Source: DASRHD01 sp035485575
Lineage (GTDB): Bacteria > Verrucomicrobiota > Verrucomicrobiia > Opitutales > Opitutaceae
Direction: 5' to 3'
Length of the DNA stretch: 64,000 nucleotides
Assembly: GCA_035485575.1 (NCBI GenBank)
Contig: DATHNW010000034.1
Coordinates: 1 to 64,000, forward strand
In this document: one piece after another, positions 1-15,600 of the stretch
Numbering within the stretch: position 1 is the stretch's first letter
How the letters are laid out: the number at the start of each line of letters is the position of its first letter
The notes under the pieces: model-generated
What the model was told of the DNA's origin: nothing
The model's database searches: none
What the model saw: the letters and a program-made list of their open reading frames with translations, nothing else
Translations under genes and position numbers: made by a program

Positions 1-162
1 TTCGAAACGCGCGATATCCTTGCGGAGGACGCGGATGATATGGGGCTTTTCAACCTGGCCGGTGTTTTTCTTGAGCCGGAGCTGAAGCAGCTCATCGCGC
101 GTGGCGCGAAGCTTGGTCTCGATTTCGGCTGGCGCGAGGTCGCGAATTTCTTTCGTGTTCAT
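1..162 (-). CDS. rpmC: 50S ribosomal protein L29 (partial, C-terminus beyond window)
   Basis: Reading the minus strand from the ATG at 162 gives 54 codons beginning MNTKEIRDLAPAEIE, followed by the basic coiled helices typical of L29 (LLQLRLKKNTGQVEKP). L29 sits on the large subunit near the polypeptide exit tunnel. It starts 12 nt after the rplP stop, the usual rplP-rpmC order of the S10 operon. The frame is still open at base 1, and family members are about 65-75 aa, so only a short C-terminal piece is missing. Confidence 0.93.
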   Translation of the reverse strand, partial: MNTKEIRDLAPAEIETKLRATRDELLQLRLKKNTGQVEKPHIIRVLRKDIARFE

Positions 163-174
163 GATGGTGACGGT

Positions 175-597
175 TTAGGCGGCGAAGCCTTCGCGCACGA
201 TGAAACGGCAGCGGAAGGGCAATTTGGCGTCGGCAAGGCGGAAGGCCTCCTTGGCAATGGTGGTGGAAACGCCGGCCAGCTCGAAGAGCACGGCACCGGG
301 CTTGATTTGCGCGATGTAGTATTCGACAGGGCCTTTGCCGTGACCCATGCGGGTCTCGGCCGGTTTCTTGGTGACGGGCTTGTGCGGGAAAACGCGGATC
401 CAGAGCTTGCCCTTGCGCTTGAGGTGGCGCGAGATGGTGACGCGCGCGGCCTCGATCTGCTGGCCGGTCATGGGGCCGCGGGTGAGGGCCTGCAGGCCGA
501 ATTCGCCAAAGGCGAGCGTGTTGCCGCGCTTGGCGTTGCCAGCGAGGGAGCCCCTCTGGGATTTGCGGTATTTGGTACGGGCGGGTGCGAGAGCCAT
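175..597 (-). CDS. rplP: 50S ribosomal protein L16
   Basis: 140 aa, the normal length for L16, starting MALAPARTKYRKSQRG and carrying the family signatures RGPMTGQQIEAAR and RVFPHKPVTKKPAETRMG. L16 binds 23S rRNA close to the A site and the peptidyl-transferase centre. It lies 40 nt downstream of rpsC and just upstream of rpmC in the S10 operon, transcribed leftwards. Confidence 0.98.
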   Translation of the reverse strand: MALAPARTKYRKSQRGSLAGNAKRGNTLAFGEFGLQALTRGPMTGQQIEAARVTISRHLKRKGKLWIRVFPHKPVTKKPAETRMGHGKGPVEYYIAQIKPGAVLFELAGVSTTIAKEAFRLADAKLPFRCRFIVREGFAA

Positions 598-637
598 GGG
601 AGGTGCCTTCTAGTCAAATTGTATCCAATAAACGGAT

Positions 638-1273
638 TCAGGAGGAGACGTCGGTCTCCTTTTTGCAGATCCAGCACTTGACGCCGATCTTGCCATAGAC
701 GGTCTGCGCCTCGGCGAAGCCGTAATCGATGTTTTCGCGCAGGGTGTGCAGGGGCACGCGGCCCTTGCGCTGCCATTCGCGGCGGGCGATGTCCGCGCCG
801 CCAAGGCGGCCGGAGCACTGGATGCGGATGCCCTCGGCCCCGAGGGTCATGGCCATCTCGACGGCCTTTTTCATGGCGCGGCGGAAGGCGATGCGGCGCT
901 CGAGCTGGAGGGCGACGTTCTCGGCCACGAGCTGGGCCTCGATCTCGGGCTTCTTGACCTCCTGGATGTCGAGGAGGATTTCCTTGCCGGTGAGCTTGGC
1001 CAGCTGCGCCTTGATGTTGTCGACTTCCTGGCCCTTGCGGCCGATGACGACGCCGGGGCGCGCGGTGTAGATCTTGACCCGAACGCGGTTGGAGGCGCGT
1101 TCGATGAAAATGCGCGGCACGCTGGCCTGCTTGAGCTTTTCCATGAGCGCCTTGCGGATGATCTGGTCCTCGAGGAGGAGGCCCGGGAAATCTTTTTTGG
1201 TGGCAAACCAGCGCGACTGCCAGTTGCGGCGGACGGCGAGGCGGAAACCGATCGGATTTGTTTTTTGGCCCAT
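638..1273 (-). CDS. rpsC: 30S ribosomal protein S3
   Basis: 211 aa starting MGQKTNPIGFRLAVRRNW. The middle holds the KH RNA-binding region (VVIGRKGQEVDNIKAQL), followed by the C-terminal S3 domain with GRLGGADIARREWQRKGRVPLHTL. S3 helps form the mRNA entry channel of the small subunit. It starts 8 nt after the rplV stop, so the two are probably translated together. It ends soon after the conserved C-terminal domain, without the long charged tail some species carry. Confidence 0.98.
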   Translation of the reverse strand: MGQKTNPIGFRLAVRRNWQSRWFATKKDFPGLLLEDQIIRKALMEKLKQASVPRIFIERASNRVRVKIYTARPGVVIGRKGQEVDNIKAQLAKLTGKEILLDIQEVKKPEIEAQLVAENVALQLERRIAFRRAMKKAVEMAMTLGAEGIRIQCSGRLGGADIARREWQRKGRVPLHTLRENIDYGFAEAQTVYGKIGVKCWICKKETDVSS

Positions 1274-1281
1274 GGTGAAAA

Positions 1282-1629
1282 TCAGCTGGTTTGGCCGTCC
1301 GAGAGGACGATGCGGATGTGGGACATTTTCTTGCGGCGCGGCATGGCGGTGCCGCGGGCGCCGGCCTTGAAGCGCTTGAGGACGGGGCCGTTCTCGACGA
1401 TCGCGCTCTTAACGATGAGCTTGTCGGCGGGAACGTTCCGCTTTTCGTCGTTCTCCGAATTGGCGATGGCACTCTTGAGCGTCTTGGCGATGAGGCGCGC
1501 GGACTTGCGCGGGATCAGGTTCAAGTAATCGAGCGCGAGATCGGCGCGCCGGCCTTGAATGGTACGCACCACTTCGCGCACTTTTTTCGGCGACATGCGG
1601 GCGTTGCGGGTGAGGGCTTGAACTTCCAT
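1282..1629 (-). CDS. rplV: 50S ribosomal protein L22
   Basis: 115 aa, close to the usual 110. It starts MEVQALTRNARMSPKKVREVV and contains the beta-hairpin region ending in KRFKAGARGTAMPRRKKMSHIRI, the loop that lines the exit tunnel. It is 65 nt downstream of rpsS and 8 nt upstream of rpsC within the S10 operon. Confidence 0.98.
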   Translation of the reverse strand: MEVQALTRNARMSPKKVREVVRTIQGRRADLALDYLNLIPRKSARLIAKTLKSAIANSENDEKRNVPADKLIVKSAIVENGPVLKRFKAGARGTAMPRRKKMSHIRIVLSDGQTS

Positions 1630-1694
1630 GATGATGATTCCGGTTGCGGCGGCAGCAGCGCGAAGCGCCCTGCCCTTTGGCAGTTGGTGGTTGG

Positions 1695-1970
1695 TTAAAT
1701 TTCCTTGCGGGTCATGCCGCCGTGCGACTTGAACACGCGCGTGGGGGCGAATTCGCCGAGCTTGTGGCCGACCATGTTTTCCGTGACGTAGACGGCGGTG
1801 AAGAGCTTGCCATTGTGCACGCTGAACGTGTGGCCGACGAAATCAGGGGTGATCGTCGAGCGGCGGGACCAGGTCTGGATGGGCTTCTTGACGCCGGTTT
1901 TGACCGCCTTCTCGATTTTTTCGAGCAGGTGGTAGTCGACGAAGAAGCCTTTTTTGATGGAGCGGGCCAT
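1695..1970 (-). CDS. rpsS: 30S ribosomal protein S19
   Basis: 91 aa, the canonical size. It begins MARSIKKGFFVDYHLLEKIE and carries the S19 core RRSTITPDFVGHTFSVHNGK and the C-terminal GEFAPTRVFKSHGG. S19 works in the head of the 30S subunit with S13. The spacing to rplB upstream is 21 nt. Confidence 0.98.
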   Translation of the reverse strand: MARSIKKGFFVDYHLLEKIEKAVKTGVKKPIQTWSRRSTITPDFVGHTFSVHNGKLFTAVYVTENMVGHKLGEFAPTRVFKSHGGMTRKEI

Positions 1971-1991
1971 GGTGGTGTATCCGTGAAAAGA

Positions 1992-2861
1992 TTACTTTTT
2001 GCCGCGCGGCTTGCGGCCGTTGTGATGGACGATGATCATGCTGGTCGAGAGCTTGGAGCGGCTCCGGGTGACATAACCCTTGGCGAGCTGGCCCCACGGC
2101 GAGACGAGATGCTGGCGACCGCCACCACCCTTGGACTTGCCCTGGCCGCCGCCGTTCGGGTGGTCGACCGGGTTCATGGCCATGCCGCGCACGTGCGGGC
2201 GCCGGCCGAGCCAGCGGCTGCGCCCGGCCTTGCCGAGCGACTGCTTGTTGTGATCGCCATTGCCGACAAAGCCGATGGTCGCGCGGCATTTCTGGCTGAC
2301 CAGGCGGATTTCGCCGGAAGGCATCTTGAGCTGGGCGTGGCCGTTTTCGATCGCGACGAGCTCGAGCGAGGCGCCGGCGGAACGGGCGATCTGCGCACCG
2401 CGACCCGGGACCAGCTCGACGGCGTGCACCCGCGTGGACGGCGGAATGAGCGCGAGCGGATAATTGTTGCCGACGATAAAGCTATTGGTCGCCGCCTGGT
2501 TGGAAGTGATGATGGTGGCGCCGACCTCCAGGCCTTCGGGGGCGATGATGTAGCGTTTTTCGCCGTCGGGATATTCGAGCAGTGCAATATTGGACGTGCG
2601 ATTGGGATCGTACTCGAGGGCGATGACCTTGGCGGGCTGGTCGAGCTTGTCGACGCGCTTGAAATCGATGATGCGGTAAAGCTGCTTGTGCCCGCCGCCG
2701 ATGTGGCGGGACGTGAGACGGCCGTAACAGTTGCGGCCGCCGGTCTTGGGCTTGGGCTCGGTCAGGGCGCGCTCGGGGCGCTTTTTGGACAGGCCCTTGC
2801 GCTTGTTCAGCGAAGTGAACCGGCCGGAGGGCGTGAGCGGGCGAAAAGAGTGGATGGCCAT
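1992..2861 (-). CDS. rplB: 50S ribosomal protein L2
   Basis: 289 aa, about 10-15 residues longer than most L2 proteins. It starts MAIHSFRPLTPSGRFTS and has the OB-fold/SH3 core, followed by the C-terminal motif GRRPHVRGMAMNPVDHPNGG. The latter contains the conserved histidine region near the peptidyl-transferase centre. L2 is needed for subunit association. It is 17 nt downstream of rplW. Confidence 0.98.
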   Translation of the reverse strand: MAIHSFRPLTPSGRFTSLNKRKGLSKKRPERALTEPKPKTGGRNCYGRLTSRHIGGGHKQLYRIIDFKRVDKLDQPAKVIALEYDPNRTSNIALLEYPDGEKRYIIAPEGLEVGATIITSNQAATNSFIVGNNYPLALIPPSTRVHAVELVPGRGAQIARSAGASLELVAIENGHAQLKMPSGEIRLVSQKCRATIGFVGNGDHNKQSLGKAGRSRWLGRRPHVRGMAMNPVDHPNGGGQGKSKGGGGRQHLVSPWGQLAKGYVTRSRSKLSTSMIIVHHNGRKPRGKK

Positions 2862-2878
2862 GGGAGGATTTCTCTGGG

Positions 2879-3160
2879 TTAGACGAGCTCGATTTTGTCG
2901 CCGGCCTTGAGCGTGACGATGGCCTTCTTGTAATCGGAGGTCGTGCTCGGGCGGCCCTGGCGGCTCTTCTTATTCTTGCCGCGGTAGTTCTGGACGTTGA
3001 CGCGCGTGACCGTGACCTTGAAGGTCTTTTCAACGGCCTCGGCAATCTGGTGCTTGTTGGTGCCGGAGAAAACTTCGAACGTGTACTGGCCGAACTCGGC
3101 GCTTTGCTTGTTCGCTTTTTCCGTGAGGCGGACGTGCTTGAGAATCTGGTCGGCTTTCAT
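2879..3160 (-). CDS. rplW: 50S ribosomal protein L23
   Basis: 93 aa, starting MKADQILKHVRLTEKANKQS and with the L23 core YTFEVFSGTNKHQIAEAVEK and the RNA-binding loop NYRGKNKKSRQG. L23 sits at the tunnel exit and is the docking site for trigger factor and SRP. Its ATG overlaps the rplD stop codon by one base (TGATG), a sign of translational coupling. Confidence 0.97.
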   Translation of the reverse strand: MKADQILKHVRLTEKANKQSAEFGQYTFEVFSGTNKHQIAEAVEKTFKVTVTRVNVQNYRGKNKKSRQGRPSTTSDYKKAIVTLKAGDKIELV

Positions 3161-3795
3161 CAGTTGCTTCCTCCGTTGACGCGGGCGATGATTTTTTCGA
3201 GGGCCTTGAGGCTCACGATGATTTTCTTGTACTGAGCGAGATCGAGGGTGTTGAGCTTGGCCGCCTCCTGGAGGGAGATGCGCTTGTGGTTGCGCGCGGC
3301 GCGCAGCGTGTCGGCCGTGAAAGGGTCGTCCACGAGCAGGATCTTGCCCGCGGGGGCGATGCGGCTGACGACCTGGTTGACCACCTTGGTCTTCACCGGC
3401 TCGATTTCAAAGCGCTCGATGAGGTCGATCTCGCCGGCGATGGCGCGGTCGAACAGCGCGCGGCTGAAAGCGAGGGCTTTGACCTTGGCGTTGATCTTCT
3501 TCGAGTAATCGCGCGGCTTCGGGCCGAACACGACGCCGCCGCCGACCCAGATGGGCGAGCGATTGGAGCCGGCGCGGGCGCGACCGGTGCCCTTCTGGCG
3601 CCAGGGCTTCTTGCCACCGCCGCTGACTTCGCCGCGGGTCTTGGTCGAATGGGTGCCGAGGCGGGCATTGGCGCGGTGGGCAACGATGACTTCCTTGACA
3701 GCCTGGAGGCCCTTGTCGCCCTCGAACACGGGCAGGCCGGAAAAATCCTCTTCACGCGAGGTGGTGCCGTCGGGACTGAAAATTTTGAGTTTCAT
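3160..3795 (-). CDS. rplD: 50S ribosomal protein L4
   Basis: 211 aa, normal length. The conserved extended loop is present (TRGEVSGGGKKPWRQKGTGR, then ARAGSNRSPIWVGGGVVFGP). L4 lines the exit tunnel and in some bacteria also represses its own operon; nothing in the sequence here shows whether it does so in this organism. The stop overlaps the rplW start by one base, and rplC ends 20 nt upstream. Confidence 0.98.
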   Translation of the reverse strand: MKLKIFSPDGTTSREEDFSGLPVFEGDKGLQAVKEVIVAHRANARLGTHSTKTRGEVSGGGKKPWRQKGTGRARAGSNRSPIWVGGGVVFGPKPRDYSKKINAKVKALAFSRALFDRAIAGEIDLIERFEIEPVKTKVVNQVVSRIAPAGKILLVDDPFTADTLRAARNHKRISLQEAAKLNTLDLAQYKKIIVSLKALEKIIARVNGGSN

Positions 3796-3815
3796 GATGA
3801 GCTGCTCTCCGGGGA

Positions 3816-4466
3816 TTATTTGGCGGCCTTCGGCTGGCCCTTGATGGCGGAGCGGACGACGACATCGTCGCCGTTGGCGCCGGGAATGGCGCCCTTGACC
3901 AGGATGAGGTTTTTATCGGCGATGATCTTGACCACGCGGAGATTCTGCATGGTGCGGTGATCGGTGCCCATGTGGCCGGGCATGCGCTGGTTTTTCCAGG
4001 CGCGGCCGGGAGTCTGGCGCATGCCGATCGAGCCGATGCGACGGTGGAACATCGAGCCGTGCGCGGCGGGACCGCCGGCCACACGGAAGCGTTTGACGAC
4101 GCCCTGGAAGCCCTTGCCCTTGCTGACGCCGCTGACGTCGACGAGCTGGCCTTCACTGAAGATCGAGACCGTGACGATGTCGCCGGGCTTGGCGGCGGGC
4201 GTCTCGGCCAGGCGGACTTCGCCGAGCACGCGCGGGGGCTGCTCAAGGCCGGCCTTTTTCGCGTGCTCGAGTTCGGCCTTCGCGGTGTTCTTGATTTTCT
4301 TGGCCGCGAAGCCGAGCTGGACGGCGTTGTAACCGTCGGTCGCGGTCGTCTTGACCTGGACGACGGCGCAGGGGCCGGCTTCAACCACGGTGACGGGGAC
4401 CAGGACGTTTTGCGCGTCGTAGACCTGCGTCATGCCGATTTTCTTACCGAGGAGTGTGGTGATCAT
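3816..4466 (-). CDS. rplC: 50S ribosomal protein L3
   Basis: 216 aa, starting MITTLLGKKIGMTQVYD. The family signature region around GFQGVVKRFRVAGGPAAHGS and HRRIGSIGMRQTPGRAWKN is intact. L3 is an early 50S assembly protein. A 97-nt gap separates it from rpsJ, the longest inside this run of ribosomal genes. The gap contains a short hairpin (GTGCGC-GGA-GCGCAC) but no clear terminator. Confidence 0.98.
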   Translation of the reverse strand: MITTLLGKKIGMTQVYDAQNVLVPVTVVEAGPCAVVQVKTTATDGYNAVQLGFAAKKIKNTAKAELEHAKKAGLEQPPRVLGEVRLAETPAAKPGDIVTVSIFSEGQLVDVSGVSKGKGFQGVVKRFRVAGGPAAHGSMFHRRIGSIGMRQTPGRAWKNQRMPGHMGTDHRTMQNLRVVKIIADKNLILVKGAIPGANGDDVVVRSAIKGQPKAAK

Positions 4467-4563
4467 GGCTAAGCGGTAGGTGGAAATTTTTCCGTTTGAG
4501 ACCTACATTAGGAGGGGCCCGGCGGTGCGCGGAGCGCACACGGGCAACTGCTAACTGTGGATT

Positions 4564-4872
4564 TTAGACGTTGATGGTGATATCGACGCCGGACGGGAGG
4601 TTGAGTTTCTTGAGTTCGTCCACCGTCTGGGAGGTGGGTTCAATGATGTCGATGAGGCGCTTGTGGGTGCGCGACTCGAACTGTTCCATGGACTTTTTGT
4701 CCGCGTGCGGGGAACGGTTGACGGAAAGTTTCTCGATGCGCGTGGGCAGCGGAATGGGGCCGGAGACGCGCGCGCCGGAGCGTTTGGCGGTCTCGACGAT
4801 TTCCAAGGCCGACTGGTCGATGACCCGGTAGTCGAAGCCTTGGAGTTTGATGCGGATGCGTTGACCTTTCAT
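4564..4872 (-). CDS. rpsJ: 30S ribosomal protein S10 (NusE)
   Basis: The ATG at 4872 gives 102 aa (MKGQRIRIKLQGFDYRVID), matching the 102-103 aa of the family. An in-frame TTG nine bases upstream is an unlikely start. S10 is a 30S head protein and, as NusE, partners NusB in antitermination. It follows fusA by only 19 nt, so the S10 operon is fused to the str operon here, without tuf in between. Confidence 0.97.
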   Translation of the reverse strand: MKGQRIRIKLQGFDYRVIDQSALEIVETAKRSGARVSGPIPLPTRIEKLSVNRSPHADKKSMEQFESRTHKRLIDIIEPTSQTVDELKKLNLPSGVDITINV

Positions 4873-4891
4873 GGCGGACAAAGAACGAGGG

Positions 4892-7084
<2,193 letters not shown>

Positions 7085-7096
7085 GGGCGCGGTTCC

Positions 7097-7570
7097 TTAC
7101 CAGCGGAGATGGGCGAAGGCGCGGTTGGCCTGGGCCATCTTGTGGGTGTCTTCCTTCTTCTTCACGACCGAGCCGGTGTTGTTGTAGGCGTCGACGATCT
7201 CGGCAGCGAGGGCCTCCTGCATGGGCGTGCCCTTGCGGCTGCCGGCGGCGGCGACGATCCAGCGCAACGCGAGGCTTTCCTGGCGCTCGAACGAAATTTC
7301 AATGGGCACCTGATAGGTGGCGCCGCCGACGCGACGGCTTTTCACCTCGAGGCGCGGGCGGGCGTTTTCCAGGGCACCCATGAGCAGGTCGACCGGGTCG
7401 CCCTTCTGGAGCTTCTCGCTGACTTTTTCGAACGCACCGTAGACGATGCGCTGCGCGAGGCTCTTTTTGCCGGACTTCATGATGACGTTGATGAGATGCG
7501 CGACCAGCGGGCTGGTGTAGCGGATATCGGGCTGCGTGATGCGCTTCTCGGCTCTGTGACGACGTGACAT
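7097..7570 (-). CDS. rpsG: 30S ribosomal protein S7
   Basis: 157 aa, normal size, beginning MSRRHRAEKRITQPDIRY. It has the S7 signature region KSGKKSLAQRIVYGAFEKV and the C-terminal HKMAQANRAFAHLRW. S7 nucleates assembly of the 30S head and binds at the E site. It is 24 nt downstream of rpsL. Confidence 0.98.
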   Translation of the reverse strand: MSRRHRAEKRITQPDIRYTSPLVAHLINVIMKSGKKSLAQRIVYGAFEKVSEKLQKGDPVDLLMGALENARPRLEVKSRRVGGATYQVPIEISFERQESLALRWIVAAAGSRKGTPMQEALAAEIVDAYNNTGSVVKKKEDTHKMAQANRAFAHLRW

Positions 7571-7594
7571 GGGCTAGATTTCTCCTCGCGAAAA

Positions 7595-7984
7595 TTATTT
7601 CTTGGCGGCATCCTTCTTCGGACGCTTGACCCCGTACTTGGAACGGCTGCGGCGGCGCTTCTCGACGCCGGTGGCATCGAGCGTGCCGCGCACGATATGA
7701 TAACGCACGCCGGGCAGATCCTTCACGCGGCCGCCACGCACGAGCACAATGGAATGCTCCTGCAGGTTGTGGCCCTCGTCAGGGATGTAGGAAATGACTT
7801 CACTGCCGTTCGTGAGACGCACCTTCGCAACCTTGCGGATGGCGGAATTGGGCTTCTTCGGGGTGCGGGTCATGACCTGCACGCACACACCGCGGCGGAA
7901 GGGGTTGCCTGCCAAAGCCGGGGACTTCGACTTGGCGGTCACCTTGCGGCGGCCTTTGCGTACTAGTTGGTTGATGGTCGGCAT
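7595..7984 (-). CDS. rpsL: 30S ribosomal protein S12
   Basis: 129 aa. The start at 7984 (MPTINQLVRKGRRK) is chosen because the family begins with exactly this motif; 19 in-frame codons upstream have no family similarity. The decoding-centre loop TPKKPNSAIRKVAKV and the C-terminal GVKRPKKDAAKK are present. Lys in the PKKPNSA motif is the residue associated in other bacteria with streptomycin sensitivity. This is the first gene after the rpoC terminator, and no strong Shine-Dalgarno sequence precedes it. Confidence 0.97.
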   Translation of the reverse strand: MPTINQLVRKGRRKVTAKSKSPALAGNPFRRGVCVQVMTRTPKKPNSAIRKVAKVRLTNGSEVISYIPDEGHNLQEHSIVLVRGGRVKDLPGVRYHIVRGTLDATGVEKRRRSRSKYGVKRPKKDAAKK

Positions 7985-8024
7985 GACGAAAAATTTGAGG
8001 ACGGGAAATTGAGAAAAGAGGCAG

Positions 8025-8052
8025 ACGCTACCTTTGCCCAAAAAGTCAGCAA
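8025..8052 (-). promoter_or_regulatory. Possible sigma-70-type promoter for rpsL operon
   Basis: On the minus strand TTGCTG (8047-8052) lies 16 nt before TAGCGT (8025-8030). This leaves a leader of about 35 nt before the rpsL ATG. The hexamers match the consensus only partly, so the site is tentative. A promoter is expected here because a terminator follows rpoC. Confidence 0.35.
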
Positions 8053-8274
8053 GAACTTTTTGGAAAAAAGTGAACGATTCGAAGATTCGAGATTCACACC
8101 CCGAACTTCGGAGGGAAAGCGTTGATCAGCCGGAGCCGGCAACGCGGAAGAAAAATGAGGGACTGTAAGCAAAACACACCGCACCCGCCGAACTCAAGGC
8201 GATTCTTTCCAGCAATGAAGAAACCGGCCGTTTTGCCCATGGCGGAAACCGAAGATAAGGCGCAAATTCACATC

Positions 8275-8304
8275 AAAAAAACGCCCGGCCATGAAGGCCG
8301 GGCG
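8275..8304 (-). terminator. Rho-independent terminator (second, before rpsL)
   Basis: The minus strand reads CGCCCGGCC-TTCAT-GGCCGGGCG followed by TTTTTTT. It is a perfect 9-bp GC-rich stem with a 5-nt loop. It lies about 115 nt downstream of the first rpoC terminator and about 290 nt upstream of rpsL. Confidence 0.85.
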
Positions 8305-8350
8305 ATAAACCACCCGGAGCTAGGCTCAACAAGTGGTTTTGGCGGGAGGG
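8275..8350 (-). ncRNA. Candidate small structured RNA in the rpoC-rpsL gap
   Basis: A minus-strand transcript starting near 8350 would be about 76 nt. It would hold a hairpin with 7-bp arms AAACCAC/GTGGTTT (8333-8339 with 8307-8313) enclosing an inner GAGC-CTA-GCTC stem, and then a perfect 9-bp terminator hairpin followed by seven T. A possible promoter lies just upstream (8357-8385). The unit is separated from rpoC by that gene's own terminator, so it is either an independent small RNA or an attenuated leader of rpsL. No known RNA family is recognised. Confidence 0.4.
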
Positions 8351-8356
8351 ATTAAG

Positions 8357-8385
8357 ATCATCGGGCAAACTCATTATTGAGACAA
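8357..8385 (-). promoter_or_regulatory. Possible promoter for the small RNA candidate
   Basis: On the minus strand TTGTCT (8380-8385) and GATGAT (8357-8362) are separated by exactly 17 nt, each matching the sigma-70 consensus at 4 of 6 positions. It lies between the two terminators. Confidence 0.3.
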
Positions 8386-8417
8386 GAAAAAATTGGCGCG
8401 GCCCAGAAGAATTTGGC

Positions 8418-8451
8418 AAAAAAAGAAGCCGCGGCCCAGAGCCGCGGCTTC
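8418..8451 (-). terminator. Rho-independent terminator of the rpoBC transcript
   Basis: The minus strand has a perfect 11-bp stem GAAGCCGCGGC/GCCGCGGCTTC with a 5-nt loop, followed by seven T. It starts 29 nt after the rpoC stop codon. Confidence 0.93.
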
Positions 8452-8480
8452 GATAAGGTTTCGTGATACGCAGGGCGTAT

Positions 8481-12617
<4,137 letters not shown>

Positions 12618-12659
12618 TTGGTTTCTCCCGGTTTTATGTTAAAGAGGGCGGCCCGGCAC

Positions 12660-15600
12660 TCAGGTGCCGAAACCGAGCGCGTCGCGCTTGCTGAGCTTGA
12701 TGTCGAGACCGAGCGATTGTATTTCTTTTATCAATACATTGAACGACTCGGGCGTGCCGGCCACCAGCGTGTTGTCGCCCTTGACGAGCGATTCGTAGAT
12801 CTTGGTGCGGCCGTTCACGTCATCGGACTTGACCGTGAGCAGCTCCTGGAGCGTGTGCGCCGCGCCGTAGGCCTCGAGCGCCCATACTTCCATTTCGCCG
12901 AAGCGCTGGCCGCCGTACTGGGCCTTGCCGCCGAGCGGCTGCTGCGTGACGAGCGAATAGGGACCGACCGCGCGCGCGTGGATCTTGTGCGACACGAGAT
13001 GGTTGAGCTTCATCATGTAGATGTAGCCGACGACGACCTCCTGGTCGATTTTCTCGCCGGTGCGGCCGTCGTAAAGGGGGCTCTTACCGGAGGAAGGCAG
13101 CTTGGCCTCCTTCAGGTAGTCGCGGACCTTCTTTTCCGGCACGCCGTCGAACACGGGGGTGGCGATCTTGATGCCGAGCTTTTTGCAGGCCCAGCCGAGA
13201 TGCGTCTCGAGCACCTGGCCGACGTTCATGCGGGAAGGCACGCCGAGCGGGTTGAGGCAGATTTCGACGGAGGTGCCGTCAGGGAGGAAAGGCATGTCCT
13301 CCTCGGGCACGATCTTGGCGACGACGCCCTTGTTGCCGTGGCGGCCGGCCATCTTGTCGCCGACCTCCAGCTTCTGCTTGGTGGCGACGTAGACCTTGAC
13401 CTGCTTGATGGCGCCGTTGCCGGTGTCCTCACCGGCCTCGATCGCGACGATCTTGCGTTCGCGGTCGCCCTCGAGTTCGTCGAACTTGCCCTGGTAGGAG
13501 CCGATGATCTCCATGATCTTGATCCGCACGGGCGAAGGATCGATCTGCACGTGCTTGGAGACGGCGGCGAGCTTGCGCAGGAGCGTCTTGGTGATCTTGC
13601 GGTTGGCGGGAATGATGACTTCGCCGGACTCGCCGTTAATGACGTCGAGCGGAATTTTTTCGCCGAGCAGGATATTGGAGAGCGCCTCGGTGAGGCCTTC
13701 GCGCAGCTTGTCCATCTGCGTCTTGTACTCTTCCTGGATCTGCTTGACCTGGCGGCGGCGGTCGGACGGGGAGAGTTTCTCCTCCTGGTTGTCGATGCGC
13801 GAGGAGACCTTCACGTCCATGATGATGCCGGCGGCGCCGGAGGGCACTACGAGCGAGGTGTCTTTCACGTCGGCGGCCTTTTCACCGAAGATGGCGCGGA
13901 GGAGCTTTTCCTCGGGCGCGAGCTCGGTCTCGGACTTGGGCGTGATCTTGCCGACGAGGATGTCGCCGGGCTTCACCTCGGCGCCGATGCGGATGACGCC
14001 GTTGTGGTCGAGATTCTTGAGCGCCTCCTCGCCGACATTCGGGATGTCGCGGGTGATTTCCTCGGGCCCGAGCTTGGTGTCACGGGCGGTGACCTCGAAT
14101 TCCTGGATATGGATGGAGGTGAAGACGTCTTCCTTCAGCACTTTTTCAGAGATGAGGATGGCGTCCTCGAAGTTGTAGCCGTTCCACGGCATGAAAGCCA
14201 CGAGGACGTTGCGGCCGAGCGCCATCTCGCCCTGGTCGGTCGAGGGACCGTCGGCGATGATCTGGCTGGCCTTGATCTTCTGGCCCTTGTGAACGATGGG
14301 CTTCTGGTTATAGCAAGTGCCGGCGTTCGAGCGCATGAACTTGCGCAGCTCATAAACGTGAACGTCGTTCTTCGGGTCGCTCTTCGGACTGCGGTCGAAG
14401 TTGCGGGGAAGCTCGCCGTCCTTAGTGACGACGATGCGCCGGGCATCAACGGAGGCGACGATGCCGCTCGCTTCGGCGACGACGACAATCTTCGAATCGC
14501 GCGCGACGCGCTCCTCGATGCCGGTGCCAACGAGCGGCGCCTCAACTTGGAGAAGCGGCACACCCTGGCGTTGCATGTTGGCACCCATGAGCGCACGGTT
14601 GGCGTCGTCATGCTCGAGGAAGGGGATCATGCCGGCGGCGATCGAGATGACCTGCTTGGGCGAAACATCCATGTAATCGACCTCGCTGGCGCTGACTTCG
14701 AGAAACTCGCCGTCTTTGCGCACGGTCACCTTGCCGATGAAATGGCCCTTGTCGTCGATCTCGGCGTTGGCCTGGGCGATGACCTTGGCTTCCTCCTGGT
14801 CGGCGGTGAGGTAATCGATCTTTTCGGTGGCGCGGCCGTCCTTGACGACGCGATAGGGCGTCTCGATGAAGCCGAATTCGTTCACGCGCGCGTAAGTCGA
14901 GAGCGAGTTGATGAGGCCGATGTTCGGGCCTTCGGGCGTCTCAATGGGGCAGATGCGGCCATAATGCGAAGGATGCACGTCGCGCACTTCGAAGCCGGCG
15001 CGTTCGCGATTGAGACCGCCAGGCCCGAGCGCGGAGAGGCGGCGCTTGTGCGTGACCTCGGCGAGCGGGTTGATCTGGTCCATGAACTGCGAAAGCTGGC
15101 TGCGGGCGAAGAAATCGCGGATGACCGTGGTGAGGGCCTTCGGGTTGATGAGCTTCTGCGGCGTGATGGAGTCGACGCTCTGGTCGTACATCGTCATGCG
15201 CTCGCGCACGAGGCGCTCGGTGCGGGCCAGGCCGACGCGGCACTGGTTGGCCAGGAGCTCGCCGACGGTGCGCACGCGGCGCGAACCCAGGTGATCGATG
15301 TCATCGACAACACCCTCGCCCCGCTTCAAGCGGACGAGATATTTCGTGGCAGCCACGACGTCAGCGCTCTCAAGAATGCGCTGTTCCAGATCGGTCTTGA
15401 GGCCGAGCTTCTGGTTGACCTTGTAGCGGCCGACACGGCCGAGGTCGTAGCGCTTCGGGTCGAAAAAGAGGCGTTTGAGCAGGGCCTTGGCGTTGGCGGT
15501 CGTGGGCGGCTCGCCGGGACGGAGGCGCTTGTAGATTTCCTTGAGGGCTTCCTCCTCGTTGCGGGTCGGATCCTTCTTGAGCGCTCGGATGATGGCGCCC

